From contig NW_005199770.1 of assembly GCF_000372725.1 (NCBI RefSeq), positions 924,476 to 988,475 of the forward strand: a stretch of DNA of 64,000 bases. Direction: 5' to 3'. The position numbers and the translations under genes are program-made. The notes under the pieces were generated by a model that saw nothing but the letters and a program-made list of their open reading frames with translations, searched no databases and had not been told where the DNA came from. Numbering within the stretch: position 1 is the first letter of the stretch; every line of letters begins with the position of its first letter. Positions 40,067-48,691 of this stretch are shown one piece after another. The stretch comes from Emiliania huxleyi CCMP1516 (Eukaryota > Haptophyta > Isochrysidales > Noelaerhabdaceae).

Positions 40067-43000
40067 TCAGGCGAGGTCCGAGTGGCGCAAGAGCGCGTCC
40101 GCGGTGGGCGCGCGGCCGCGGAAGAGCTTGAAGACCGCCGCCGCGGGCAGCGACCCACCGAGCCCCATGACGGTCTCGGCGTAGCGGCGGCCGAGCGCGA
40201 CGATCGCGCTCTCGTCCTCGAGGCCGGCCTCCTCGAAGGCGGCGAAGCCGTCGGCGGAGAGGACCTCGGCCCACTTGTACGAGTAGTAGCCCGCCGCGTA
40301 GCCGCCCGCGAAGATGTGCGCGAAAGAGCAGAGGAAGCGGTCCTCGGGCAGCGACGGGAGGACCGACGTGCGCTCGCCAACCTACCACAGAGGGGCCAGT
40401 CCTGAGGGGGGGGGACGCCACTCCTCGCACTCCAAGCAAGCACTCGTTCCTTCTCGAGGCAGCGGAAGGGGTCGTCCTTCGCGGGGTCGAAGTCGGCGTC
40501 GTGCAGCGCCAAGTCGCCCATAGCAAACTATGGTGAGTCGAGTCGCGAGTTCCGGGCTGGGGCGCGACACACACACACACGCGCGCGCGCGCGCGCGGGA
40601 AGTTGCCTTGAGCTGGCGCAGCATCATCGAGGCGGCGCGGTAGTTCTTGGCCGACCGCAGCTTGTGCACCGTCGCCTCGTCGATGGGCTCGCCGCTCTTC
40701 CAGTGCTTGGCCATCCCGCGCAGGGTGCGGAGCTCGTACGCCCAATTCTCCATGAACTGCGACGGCTGCTCGACCGCGTCCCACTCGACGCCGCGGATGC
40801 CTGCGGCAACAGAGGCTCCGAGGAGGGTCGGAGGGGCCGTGCCTCGCTTCACCCGGTCGGAGCCGCGGGTGTGCCGCTGACGTGCCCCTCGTCCACCTTG
40901 GTGAGCATGTGCTGCAGCGCGTGCCCGCACTCGTGGAAGAGCGTCTCCACCTGCTCACCGCTGCGCGGGTGAAGAGGCGCCGTCCACACGCCGCTCACAC
41001 GCGCACTCGGGAAGAGCGTCACCTCGCGGAAAGTCATCATATCTCCCCATATCTCCCATATCTCCCATATCTCCCAGCGTCACCTCGCGGAAAGTCATCA
41101 GGCTCGGCGTGACGCTGCCGTCCGCCTCGGTGACGGGCGGCGACTGGTTGCAGACCATGTGCGCGACGGGCAGCCGCACCGCGCTGCCCGCCGACGCAAA
41201 GGCGCGGCTGCGCGAGCAGACCTCGTCCATCCACGCGCCGCCGCGCTTCTCCGCCGCGCGCGCGAACGGGTCGAGGAAGACGTAGGCGGCGGGCGCGCCG
41301 TCGCGCTGCAGCTCAAACAGCCGCACGTGCTCGTCCCACACCTGCGCAGCAGCGCGAGACCACGCGTGGAGAGGGTGGCGAGCGGGCGTGGCGGGCGGCT
41401 GCTGCTGGGCTGCTGCTGCTGGGCTGCTGCTGCTGGGCTGCTGCTGCTGGGCTGCTGCTGCTCCCCGCGCCTGCGCGCCGACGTCTGCCGGGCGGCGCTC
41501 GACGACGGTGACGCCTATTCACAGCAGCGGGTGTGAAGAGACGCTGTTCACACCTCCAGGTGGGCGGCGCTCGACGACGACGACGCCGAAGAGGCGCGAG
41601 ACGACGCCGAAGAGGCCGTCGAGGACGCGGTCGAGCGGGAGGTACTGGCGGAGCGCCTGAACGCGCACTCAGACAGGTGGCTACGCACGCTAAAGCGCAC
41701 CGCGGTGGCAGAGGCTGCGGGGCGCTGGCGGCTCGCCTCCTCGTCATACGAGAACTGCATATCTCCCCATATCTCCCATATCTCCCCCTATCTCGCCTCC
41801 TCGTCATGCGAGAACTGCTGCTCCTTGAGCTTCTCCTCGTCATACTACTATGTTCTCTATGCGGCTCGCCTCCTCGTCGTACGAAAACTGCTGCTCCTTG
41901 AGCTTCTCGGCATAGTAGTTGACGTCCCACAGCGCGATGCGGCGGCCGGCGAAGGCCTCCAGCTGCTCGTGCTCCTTGGCGGCGGGCGCGTACGACTTCG
42001 CGCGCAAGTCCTCAAGCAGCGCGTTCGCCTCGCCCAGCGTCGCCATCTTTGCGGCGAGCGAGACTTCGGCGTGCGAGGACCGGCCGAGCAGCGCCGCCTT
42101 CTCCTTGCGCAGCTGCAAGATGCGCCGGATGCGCGGCCCGTTGTCGTCGCCGCCAAACTCGGACGCGCGCGTGACGTAGGCGCGGTACAACGCCTCGCGC
42201 AGCCCGCTGTCGTCCGCAAAGGTCATCACGGCGAGGAAGCACGGGCCGTCCAGCGTCGCGACCCACGGGCCCGCCTCCGCGCTCGCCTCCTCCCCGCTCG
42301 AGGCGTGCTTGATGTCGCGGCTGCGCGCGCTCGCCGCCATCATCGCTCGCGCCGACGCGGGCAGGCCGGCCACCGCCTCGGGCGCCGTCAGCACCTTTGC
42401 GAACGCCTTTGTCCCGTCCAGCACCGCGTTCGAAAACGCGGTGGACAGCGCGGCGAGCTCCGTCTGGATCTGCTCGAAGCGGGCCTTCTCCGCGCCGAGC
42501 AGGCCGACGCCGGCCAGCTCGCCGTTGAGAATCTCGAGCTCGGCCACCCGCCGCTGCGCGGTCGAGAGGGCTCCCCACGCCGCCTCGTCGTCGCGCAGAG
42601 CGCACCACCCCTTGTGCAGCGCCGCGCTGCCAGACAGCTTGGAAGAGAAGGCGACCACGTCCGGCTCGACGGCGTCGGCGGCAGAGCGGAGATCCGCGGA
42701 GTCCTTCACCATCTTGAGGTGGCCGACGGCGCCCCACGGGCCGGACACAAGCTCACCGAGCCGCTCGACCGAATCGGCCAGGTGGGCGTACGGCGGCGTC
42801 TCTCCGCGAGCGAGCGTGGCCTCGACGTCACGCTCGAGATTTTCAAGCGCCGTCTGCGCCTCTGCCAGGCGTGTCTTCATCGCGGGCTGCACGTGCTCCG
42901 GCCGGATGTCGGCGAAGCGCGGAAAAAGCGCGGGCGCGTTGAGCAGCGGGTTCTCGGCCGCCTCGCTCGAAGCAATCGACGCCGCTGCGGCGGTGGCGGC

Positions 43001-43204
43001 GGTGGAGAGGGCCAGGACGGAGCGTGGGCTGCCAACTGCCGTGCTCTTCAGTCCGAAGCGGATCTGACCACGCACGGAGCGGAGCATGGAACGCATTGGG
43101 CTGCGCCAGCTCCAGCGCGGCGCGACAGTGTGAGCGAGCGATGACTGGGCTAGCTTGCTCCAGATGTCTGAAAAAAATCGATGGAAAACCCCTGTGCGCT
43201 TCAT
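40067..43204 (-). CDS. M3-family oligopeptidase (OpdA / organellar oligopeptidase-like), seven exons
   Basis: Exons 43204-41870, 41656-41552, 41341-41084, 41022-40875, 40800-40607, 40527-40444, 40381-40067; 812 residues from ATG 43204 or 776 from ATG 43096, which starts [15 protein letters not shown], a mitochondrial/plastid-type presequence. [21 protein letters not shown] is the typical OpdA start. Exon 4 holds the zinc site [13 protein letters not shown] (HExxH form HECGH); exon 5 [16 protein letters not shown]; exon 7 [17 protein letters not shown]. It should degrade transit peptides and short peptides in an organelle. Introns GC, GT, GT, GC, GC, GT. Two introns contain copies of exon ends. 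Confidence 0.9.
41015..41100 (-). repeat. 25-bp duplication forming both ends of an M3 peptidase intron
   Basis: AGCGTCACCTCGCGGAAAGT plus CATCA occurs identically at 41015-41039 and 41076-41100. On the sense strand each copy reads ATGACTTTCCGCGAG|GTGACGCT. The upstream copy supplies the donor (GAG|GTGACG), the downstream copy the acceptor (CGCGAG|GTG). Between them are four GGGAGATAT units. The intron (41083-41023) is 61 nt. Confidence 0.9.
41731..41901 (-). repeat. Triplicated exon end with GAGATAT filler in M3 peptidase intron 1
   Basis: Three copies of the exon 1 end (sense CAGTTYTCGTAYGACGAGGA GGCGAG): the exon itself near 41866-41891, and intronic copies at 41792-41820 and 41731-41757. 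GGGAGATATGGGAGATATGG-type repeats separate the last two, as in intron 3 of the same gene. Confidence 0.85.
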
Positions 43205-43404
43205 ATAGCTCCCCGGCCCTGGATGTGAGGCTAACGACTTGCGCTCCAAGTGCTCCAAGTGCGACCTTGTAGTAGGGAATCCATGATCGAGTAGTGGCCT
43301 GTTTGTCGCCTCTCCGCTCCTCTGGCTCTTGTCGCGGGGGAAGGTGACTGCACCAAAACCCGCGAAGAATTGAGAAGGGAACTTGAGATTGGCCTGCGCC
43401 GCAT

Positions 43405-44976
43405 TTAGTTATGGTGTCCAGTGGTCGAATTGTGTCGGCGGGCCGAGTGTCGTTTCGCCTCTGTCGCTGGTCCGGGGATCTGGTCAGCGTGGTTGTGGGA
43501 GAGCCCCGCAATCAGTGCAGAGTTGTGCGCACGCAACCAATCATAAGTCGCCGGAAGGCCCGAGCTGAGCAGCAGCTGATCCTCATGCAAGTCCGCCTCC
43601 GCCTGTGAGATCTGCGTCGCGCCGAGAACGTGAGCGCAATGGTCGCCGTAGCCATCGCAAGAGTGCACGCCATCCGTCATCTTCGGCACGCCCGTCCAGA
43701 AGAGACCGCGCAGCGCCCATCCCTCGCCGTCCGACTCGCCCGCAGCTCGCCGCGGCCGTCTGGACGATAGGTGCCTCGCGACGAATTCAAAGCCGTCTGA
43801 GTCGGAGGCCAGCACGACCACGTCGGGCTGCTCAGCCAGCATCTCGTCGAGGAATGCGGCGAGGGGCGTGCAGCTCCCATTGCTCGTCGTTATGTTGTAC
43901 GGCTCGCACACCTCGCCATCGTGTGAGGCGAGCAGCTTGGCGGCGTAGACGACCGTGTAGGCATTCGCCGGCACCGCCGCGAATTCGAGCGCCTGGTCGC
44001 CCACTCCCTCGTAGAAGGCATTGTGCGCAAAGTTGAGGACGGCGAGCCGCACGTTGTCCTCCGCTCCGCTGCCACTACTGCAGCCCGAAGCCGCTTCCGC
44101 GCGCTTGGTGGCGGCAATCTCGCGCAGCGCCACGTCCGCATACAGGTCGCTGCGAATGTGCGTCGAGAAGAAGTAGGGCGATAGGCGGCGCGAGGCGTTG
44201 GTGGGATCCGAGAGCACTGCGCGCGGTCCTCGCGTCGTAAAGTAAATGCGTTTGTGCGCGTGCGCGACGGCGGCCTGCGCTTGGATGTCGTCGTCACTGC
44301 AGCCGTGGCCCTGCCCGACGATCACGTCGCACTGAGGGAAGAGCGCGTGCGAGAGATTGGCGCCGAGCGCGTCCCAGCCACCCTTGGGGTACGTTTGGTA
44401 CTCGTACGAGAAGCGGTAGTAGGAGCGCGAGGAAGGATCGCGGCCGTTGATTGGAAAGCCGATATTCGACCCCGTGAGGCTGTCGATGAGCCTGACCATC
44501 GCTTCGACCTGCAGGTGAGAGGCTGTGATGCCGCAGGGCCGACCGGTCGCGTCCGCCTCCGCGAACACGGAGCACAGCTTGAGCGTGCCCGCGAAGACCG
44601 AGAACCACGAGGTGAAGACGTCCCCAGAGCCGCACAAGGCGTACGAGTACTGCAAGTCCGGACCGGTTTCGTAGGCCGCCAGATACTGCGTCGGCTGCGT
44701 CTCCGAGAGCGAGCACTCTGACGCGTTGACATAGCACCACCGACGATGGCAAAACGCTGCGGGGCCTGCGAGGCTGCAGAACGGCTCGAGGTTCATATCG
44801 TGGGCACCGCACTGGAGACCGTACGTCGACGGATAGAGAAAGGCACCCGAGGAGGTGGTTACCGTGAGGTTGTTTGACGGCACGCCGAAGCCAGCGAGTG
44901 AATCCAAGCAGCGGCAAGCAGGCTCGGCTGTTACGACGGCCAGTGTGATCGCCAACGCCGTGGCGTGGAGACCCAT
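43405..44976 (-). CDS. Secreted protein with receptor-type ligand-binding fold and Cys-rich cap
   Basis: From ATG 44976 (523 residues) the protein starts with a signal peptide MGLHATALAITLAVVTAEPA; the frame is also open from ATG 45054. A Cys-rich module follows (CRCLDSLAGFGV, YPSTYGLQCGAHDM, CHRRWCYVNASEC, LQYSYALCGSGD). The rest resembles a periplasmic-binding-protein type I / receptor ligand-binding region: QCDVIVGQGHGCSDDDIQAQ, RLSPYFFSTHIRSDLYADVAL, VRLAVLNFAHNAFYEGVG, QPDVVVLASDSDGFEFVARHL. No transmembrane or kinase/cyclase domain follows before the stop, so it is a soluble ectodomain or a truncated receptor. N-glycosylation sites are present. Confidence 0.6.
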   Translation of the reverse strand: MGLHATALAITLAVVTAEPACRCLDSLAGFGVPSNNLTVTTSSGAFLYPSTYGLQCGAHDMNLEPFCSLAGPAAFCHRRWCYVNASECSLSETQPTQYLAAYETGPDLQYSYALCGSGDVFTSWFSVFAGTLKLCSVFAEADATGRPCGITASHLQVEAMVRLIDSLTGSNIGFPINGRDPSSRSYYRFSYEYQTYPKGGWDALGANLSHALFPQCDVIVGQGHGCSDDDIQAQAAVAHAHKRIYFTTRGPRAVLSDPTNASRRLSPYFFSTHIRSDLYADVALREIAATKRAEAASGCSSGSGAEDNVRLAVLNFAHNAFYEGVGDQALEFAAVPANAYTVVYAAKLLASHDGEVCEPYNITTSNGSCTPLAAFLDEMLAEQPDVVVLASDSDGFEFVARHLSSRRPRRAAGESDGEGWALRGLFWTGVPKMTDGVHSCDGYGDHCAHVLGATQISQAEADLHEDQLLLSSGLPATYDWLRAHNSALIAGLSHNHADQIPGPATEAKRHSARRHNSTTGHHN

Positions 44977-45168
44977 GTTGTGGCCGGACCGCGACGGCGA
45001 GGCAGTGGTCATGGAAATCGAAGCCGTTACAGTTGTACAGCAGGCTTCGCGCATGCCGCATGCGGGTTAATGAGGGGGTATGGGCGGTACAGCAATACTC
45101 CAAGTGAGATTGAACGCCGGCGAAATCTTGTCTGAAATAGAGAGAAGCCCGGCTTTGCACAGAGTGCC

Positions 45169-45225
45169 CTGGCGAGTAGAGGCCTCGCCCACCCAGGGTA
45201 CCCTCTCCGAGGACCCATTTGGGTA
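45169..45225. repeat. Truncated copy of the 56229 MITE
   Basis: Begins with the same terminal sequence CTGGCGAGTAGAGG and continues CTCGCCCACCCAGGGTACC and so on, matching 56229-56285, then diverges. No right terminus was found. Confidence 0.7.
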
Positions 45226-45251
45226 GGCACCGGAGGAACGCCAAAAAACTA

Positions 45252-45512
45252 CTATGACTTCGAGGGAAGAGTAATCTGCTCTCGGATCTCGGGAAAAGTG
45301 TGTGTCTCGCGCCTTGCCAAGCCCCTTGCGGGGGGGAAAGTAATCTGTTCGCGGATGTCCACCTCGCCGCTGTCCGTGAGTAGATTACCGCCGCAGTGAG
45401 GACAGAACTTGGCGGCGTTGTTGCCCAGCGGGCTGCCGCAATGACCGCAGAACTTGTTGGCAGAATTGGGGCCGGTCGCAGACGGCGTCGATTCGTGCGA
45501 GAGCCCCCACAA
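45252..45512 (-). CDS. Zinc-ribbon ORF without a clear start
   Basis: The frame reads NKFCGHCGSPLGNNAAKFCPHCGGNL, a double-CxxC zinc ribbon, then a short tail with two IREQIT units. There is no ATG: the frame continues upstream into the end of the lipoxygenase-like gene, whose stop lies at 45515-45517 in another frame. It may be a terminal exon spliced to an upstream exon, or an alternative end of the lipoxygenase gene. Function unknown; zinc ribbons of this type bind nucleic acid or protein. Confidence 0.45.
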   Translation of the reverse strand: MWGLSHESTPSATGPNSANKFCGHCGSPLGNNAAKFCPHCGGNLLTDSGEVDIREQITFPPARGLARRETHTFPEIREQITLPSKS

Positions 45513-45514
45513 GT

Positions 45515-47569
45515 CTACACCGCCACCGACGTCTCAATATTCCGAGGCTCAAAGACGCGGTAGCGCCGTCGGCCCGCCCTCTCCCGCGCTTCGTTGCGCG
45601 CGTCCACCCGCTCCCCGAAGGAGAGGAGCTCGGCCGTCATATTCCGCCAGAGGCCCTTCGTCTCGCCGCGCTTAAACAGAAAGGAATAGTCGTCGATGAT
45701 GCGGGGGTTCGTGGAGCCGGTCGCCGCCATGATTGAGGCGCGGGCGAGGGACTGGCGAGGCGTGCCGCACAGCTCGCCCTCGCGCCACGCAAAGGGGGCG
45801 AAGCACGGGTCCTCCACCTCCCCCGCCACCTGTCCGACGTGGCCGTGCAGCGCCGACACGTGGTGCGCGAACGTCGCGATGACGTCGGCGAGCGAGCCGC
45901 ACGAGAGCGGCGGGAGCTCGCCCTGCGGGAGAAGGCTGGCGAGGCGGGCGTACCACCGCGCCACGAGCGGATCGTCGCAACGCACCTCCGCCGCAATGTA
46001 TTTTCGGACAAAGCGGCGCAGGATGTCGTAGTACTCGGCGCCATCCTCGTCAAAGGGGAGGACCAGCGTGTCGACCCCGCGCGCACGCCTGGCGTCGGGC
46101 ACGGTGGCAAATGCCAGTGCGTCCGAGGCGTTGCCCGCGGCGAAGAGGGTGCGGAAGCCTTCCGGCGTGAGGGCCATGGCGCGCGGCAGCAGCGCGTCCG
46201 AAGAGAGGAGCATGATCGCCGCGTTGAAGTTAACGGCAGCGGTGCGGTGGACAAAGGGCGACAGCATGAGGCGGAGCGCGTGATTCGTCGGAAGCACCTC
46301 GAGGCTCGACAGCGAAAGCGCATTGCCCCAAGTGAGGTGCGTGGCTTGCAGGTGGTCGATGGCGGTGACCACGGCGAACAGCGTACCTCGAAGGGCGAGC
46401 TTGGCGTGCAGCCAGCCGTCGCTCCACGCGGAGCACAAGTGGTAGTCTCCCAGAAAGTGGTGCGAGGACACGCAGCTCCGGCCGCTGCCGAGAGGGCCGT
46501 CGGGCGTGTAGAGACGTCCACCCCTCGCAATACCGACCACACGGCCGTCGCGGTTAAAGTAAGCATCTGCACCAAACTGCGCAAAGCCTGGCCTCACCTC
46601 GGCCGCAGCCGCAAAGCCGAGGGGTAACGCGTAGTGGGCCCCCTCGGGCGAGCTGCTTCCGGCCGGTCCGGGCCGAGAGCGATCGATGAGCACGACGCGG
46701 TGCTGGCCGAGCCCCTCAAAGACGAGCGCTTCGAGCGCCGCGTCCGAGTAGCGGTAAGCGGAGAAGGCCGGCGGCGGCTGCTCGCCGAGCGGCCACCCGG
46801 TGCCATCGACGCCGATGCGCTCTGTGCCCCATGAGCCTATGTTCCGGAAGGACGGCCACACAAAGGGCCCGAGGCTCCAGCGGATCACCTCGATCGGGTC
46901 CTCGCCCAGGATCCAGTCGCCCTGATCGCCGGGGCTCATATGCAGCGGCACAAGGCCAGAGTGCATCGCCTCGCCATAGGCGTGCATTGTCTCATCCTCG
47001 TTGGTGTGGATGTGCGAGGCCTGCACGAGTGTGCCGGCGTATCCGGAAGGGATCGTCGAGGGGCGCAGTTGCTCCTGCGGCACGAGCACGCTCATGTGCT
47101 GCTTGGCCTGCGGGAAGCGCGGCGGAGCCTCTGGATCATAGTTCTTGTCGATGAGGAGGACCTTGAGCAGCAGCAGCAGCGAGAGGGCCCTGCTGTAAAC
47201 CCCGAGGCGCAGGTCGGGAAAGAAGGTCCGCACGGCCACCTTGAATAGCGCGGATCGGTGCGGAGAGGTTGCGAGGTTGAGGAGGTGGCTTGGTGCCTCC
47301 GCTTGGAGCCAGCCGACCCGGCCAAGCAGATCCAAGGCGGCAGCCGTCTCGGAGATGAAGTCGGCGCCCTGCGAGAGCGCCGGGCGCATAGGCTCCTCGA
47401 TTGCCGCGCCACCGGCAGTCCAGGACGAATCGCCAGCTGTGCCCAAGGTAGAGGCGCCGGACGCCAATGCTCCGGTGAAATTGAGGCTTGGAGACTCGGG
47501 GATGCTTTGAGCTGTCGCCGCCGTCGCGATGGCGGCGGCGCCGATCAGTCCACTGCGTACCACATGCAT
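45515..47569 (-). CDS. Lipoxygenase-like protein
   Basis: Single exon, 684 residues from ATG 47569 (a GTG further up is not used). The N-terminus MHVVRSGLIGAAAIATAATA may be a signal peptide. The lipoxygenase iron-site region is HLQATHLTWGNALSLSSLEVLPTNHALRLMLSPFVHRTAAVN, with the spaced histidines and the NHxLR...LxPxxxxT pattern. The late helix SALHGHVGQV fits the next His ligand. DEDGAEYYDILRRFVRKYI is the usual preceding element. There is no PLAT domain and no C-terminal Ile, so activity is uncertain. It would oxygenate polyunsaturated fatty acids to hydroperoxides. Intronless over 2 kb, unusual here. Confidence 0.75.
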   Translation of the reverse strand: MHVVRSGLIGAAAIATAATAQSIPESPSLNFTGALASGASTLGTAGDSSWTAGGAAIEEPMRPALSQGADFISETAAALDLLGRVGWLQAEAPSHLLNLATSPHRSALFKVAVRTFFPDLRLGVYSRALSLLLLLKVLLIDKNYDPEAPPRFPQAKQHMSVLVPQEQLRPSTIPSGYAGTLVQASHIHTNEDETMHAYGEAMHSGLVPLHMSPGDQGDWILGEDPIEVIRWSLGPFVWPSFRNIGSWGTERIGVDGTGWPLGEQPPPAFSAYRYSDAALEALVFEGLGQHRVVLIDRSRPGPAGSSSPEGAHYALPLGFAAAAEVRPGFAQFGADAYFNRDGRVVGIARGGRLYTPDGPLGSGRSCVSSHHFLGDYHLCSAWSDGWLHAKLALRGTLFAVVTAIDHLQATHLTWGNALSLSSLEVLPTNHALRLMLSPFVHRTAAVNFNAAIMLLSSDALLPRAMALTPEGFRTLFAAGNASDALAFATVPDARRARGVDTLVLPFDEDGAEYYDILRRFVRKYIAAEVRCDDPLVARWYARLASLLPQGELPPLSCGSLADVIATFAHHVSALHGHVGQVAGEVEDPCFAPFAWREGELCGTPRQSLARASIMAATGSTNPRIIDDYSFLFKRGETKGLWRNMTAELLSFGERVDARNEARERAGRRRYRVFEPRNIETSVAV

Positions 47570-47754
47570 TCGATCGCCGCGGAATACGATGCCTGCAAGT
47601 CCTGTCTGTACAACGCGCGCAAGGGTGGACGCCACCGCACCTTACATGACCAGATAGATGCGACTGGGTTTCCGTCCCCCGGCGCCCGCCGATTTTTTTG
47701 TGGAAAGGAGATGCGACGGAGCGCGCTGTATCTAGATAGAGCTGAAAGATGTAG

Positions 47755-47930
47755 AGCGCTGGAGTTGGAGAGCTGTAGAGCTAGTTGTGTAGTGGTGTGT
47801 CCAGACAGCGTCAGACAGCGTGTCTACAGTTCTCCAGACAGTTGTCCAGACAGTGTCCAGACAGCGTCCAGAAAGTCGTCCAGACAGCAAAATCGGAGCG
47901 TCTAGACAGCTACACAGACAGTAATAGCAC
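47755..47930 (+). repeat. CCAGACAG short tandem repeat
   Basis: About ten spaced copies of (GT)CCAGACAG(T/CGT) lie just upstream of the lipoxygenase-like gene start. The regular array could act as a regulatory element or be a simple repeat. Confidence 0.7.
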
Positions 47931-48691
47931 TTGAGTGTATGCAGCTGATTGAAGTAAAGGCAGCTGCCGCGAGTGGATGGATGGATTGCCTTGTCGAGTA
48001 CAAGCAGTTGGGCTCCGCCGGGAGCATGTCCATGTGGTGCAACACGTTCTCTATCTTATAGGGGCCAGGAGACGCGAGCGCGCGAAAACGGACGCTCCAC
48101 ATAGCAACCACAACCGGGACTTGGAGAGAGGGGGGGGTACGGCTCGTTGTGTTTTTATTCGGGTTTTCGGGGCGGATCAAGAGTTTACACTCTTGGCGAC
48201 GAAACCGAAGACGCGGGTTTTCGCCCCCAGAGGGCGCCCTCTGCCACGGGGGTGGTGTTTCACTGCGGTGCAACATGTAGGCGGGCGCCGCGCCGCCGCC
48301 CCCGCCGCGCGCCGGCCCCGCCCGCCGCGCCGCCATGTGCCCGCGCCGCGCCGCCGCGCCCGCGGCGCGGTCGGGCGCGGCGTCCCGCCGTCGCGTCATA
48401 TGTGCGTCTACATCGCCCCCCGATGGACCTCCCGAGCTTCCGGGCGGGCCGGCTGCCGCGGGCGCGGGGTCGTTATAATGCAAAAACGTAGAAAGGCCTC
48501 AGTGCGCTCCACCCCGAACGCGGCCACCATTATTAACGTCTCTACGTCGGGCCAGCTGTGGACTGTGCATCGCGGCGTGGCGCGCGTGCTTGGTCGTCCC
48601 GCGACGGCTTGCATGCGCAGAAACGGACCCGCGGCGTACCACCCAGTGGCGGCGCGGCTAATGCGAGCCCGCGTCAAGCAGGGCCGTGCTC
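47931..48691. other. Intergenic CpG-rich region
   Basis: Contains an extreme GC block at 48280-48385 (repeated CGCCGC/CCGCGC) and AT-richer flanks. No gene is supported. It separates the lipoxygenase-like promoter from the 3' end of the SYF1 gene. Confidence 0.4.

Noticed and set aside
41705-43144. Plus-strand open frame of 479 codons
   Set aside because: Antisense of M3 peptidase exon 1; high GC suppresses stops in the opposite frame.
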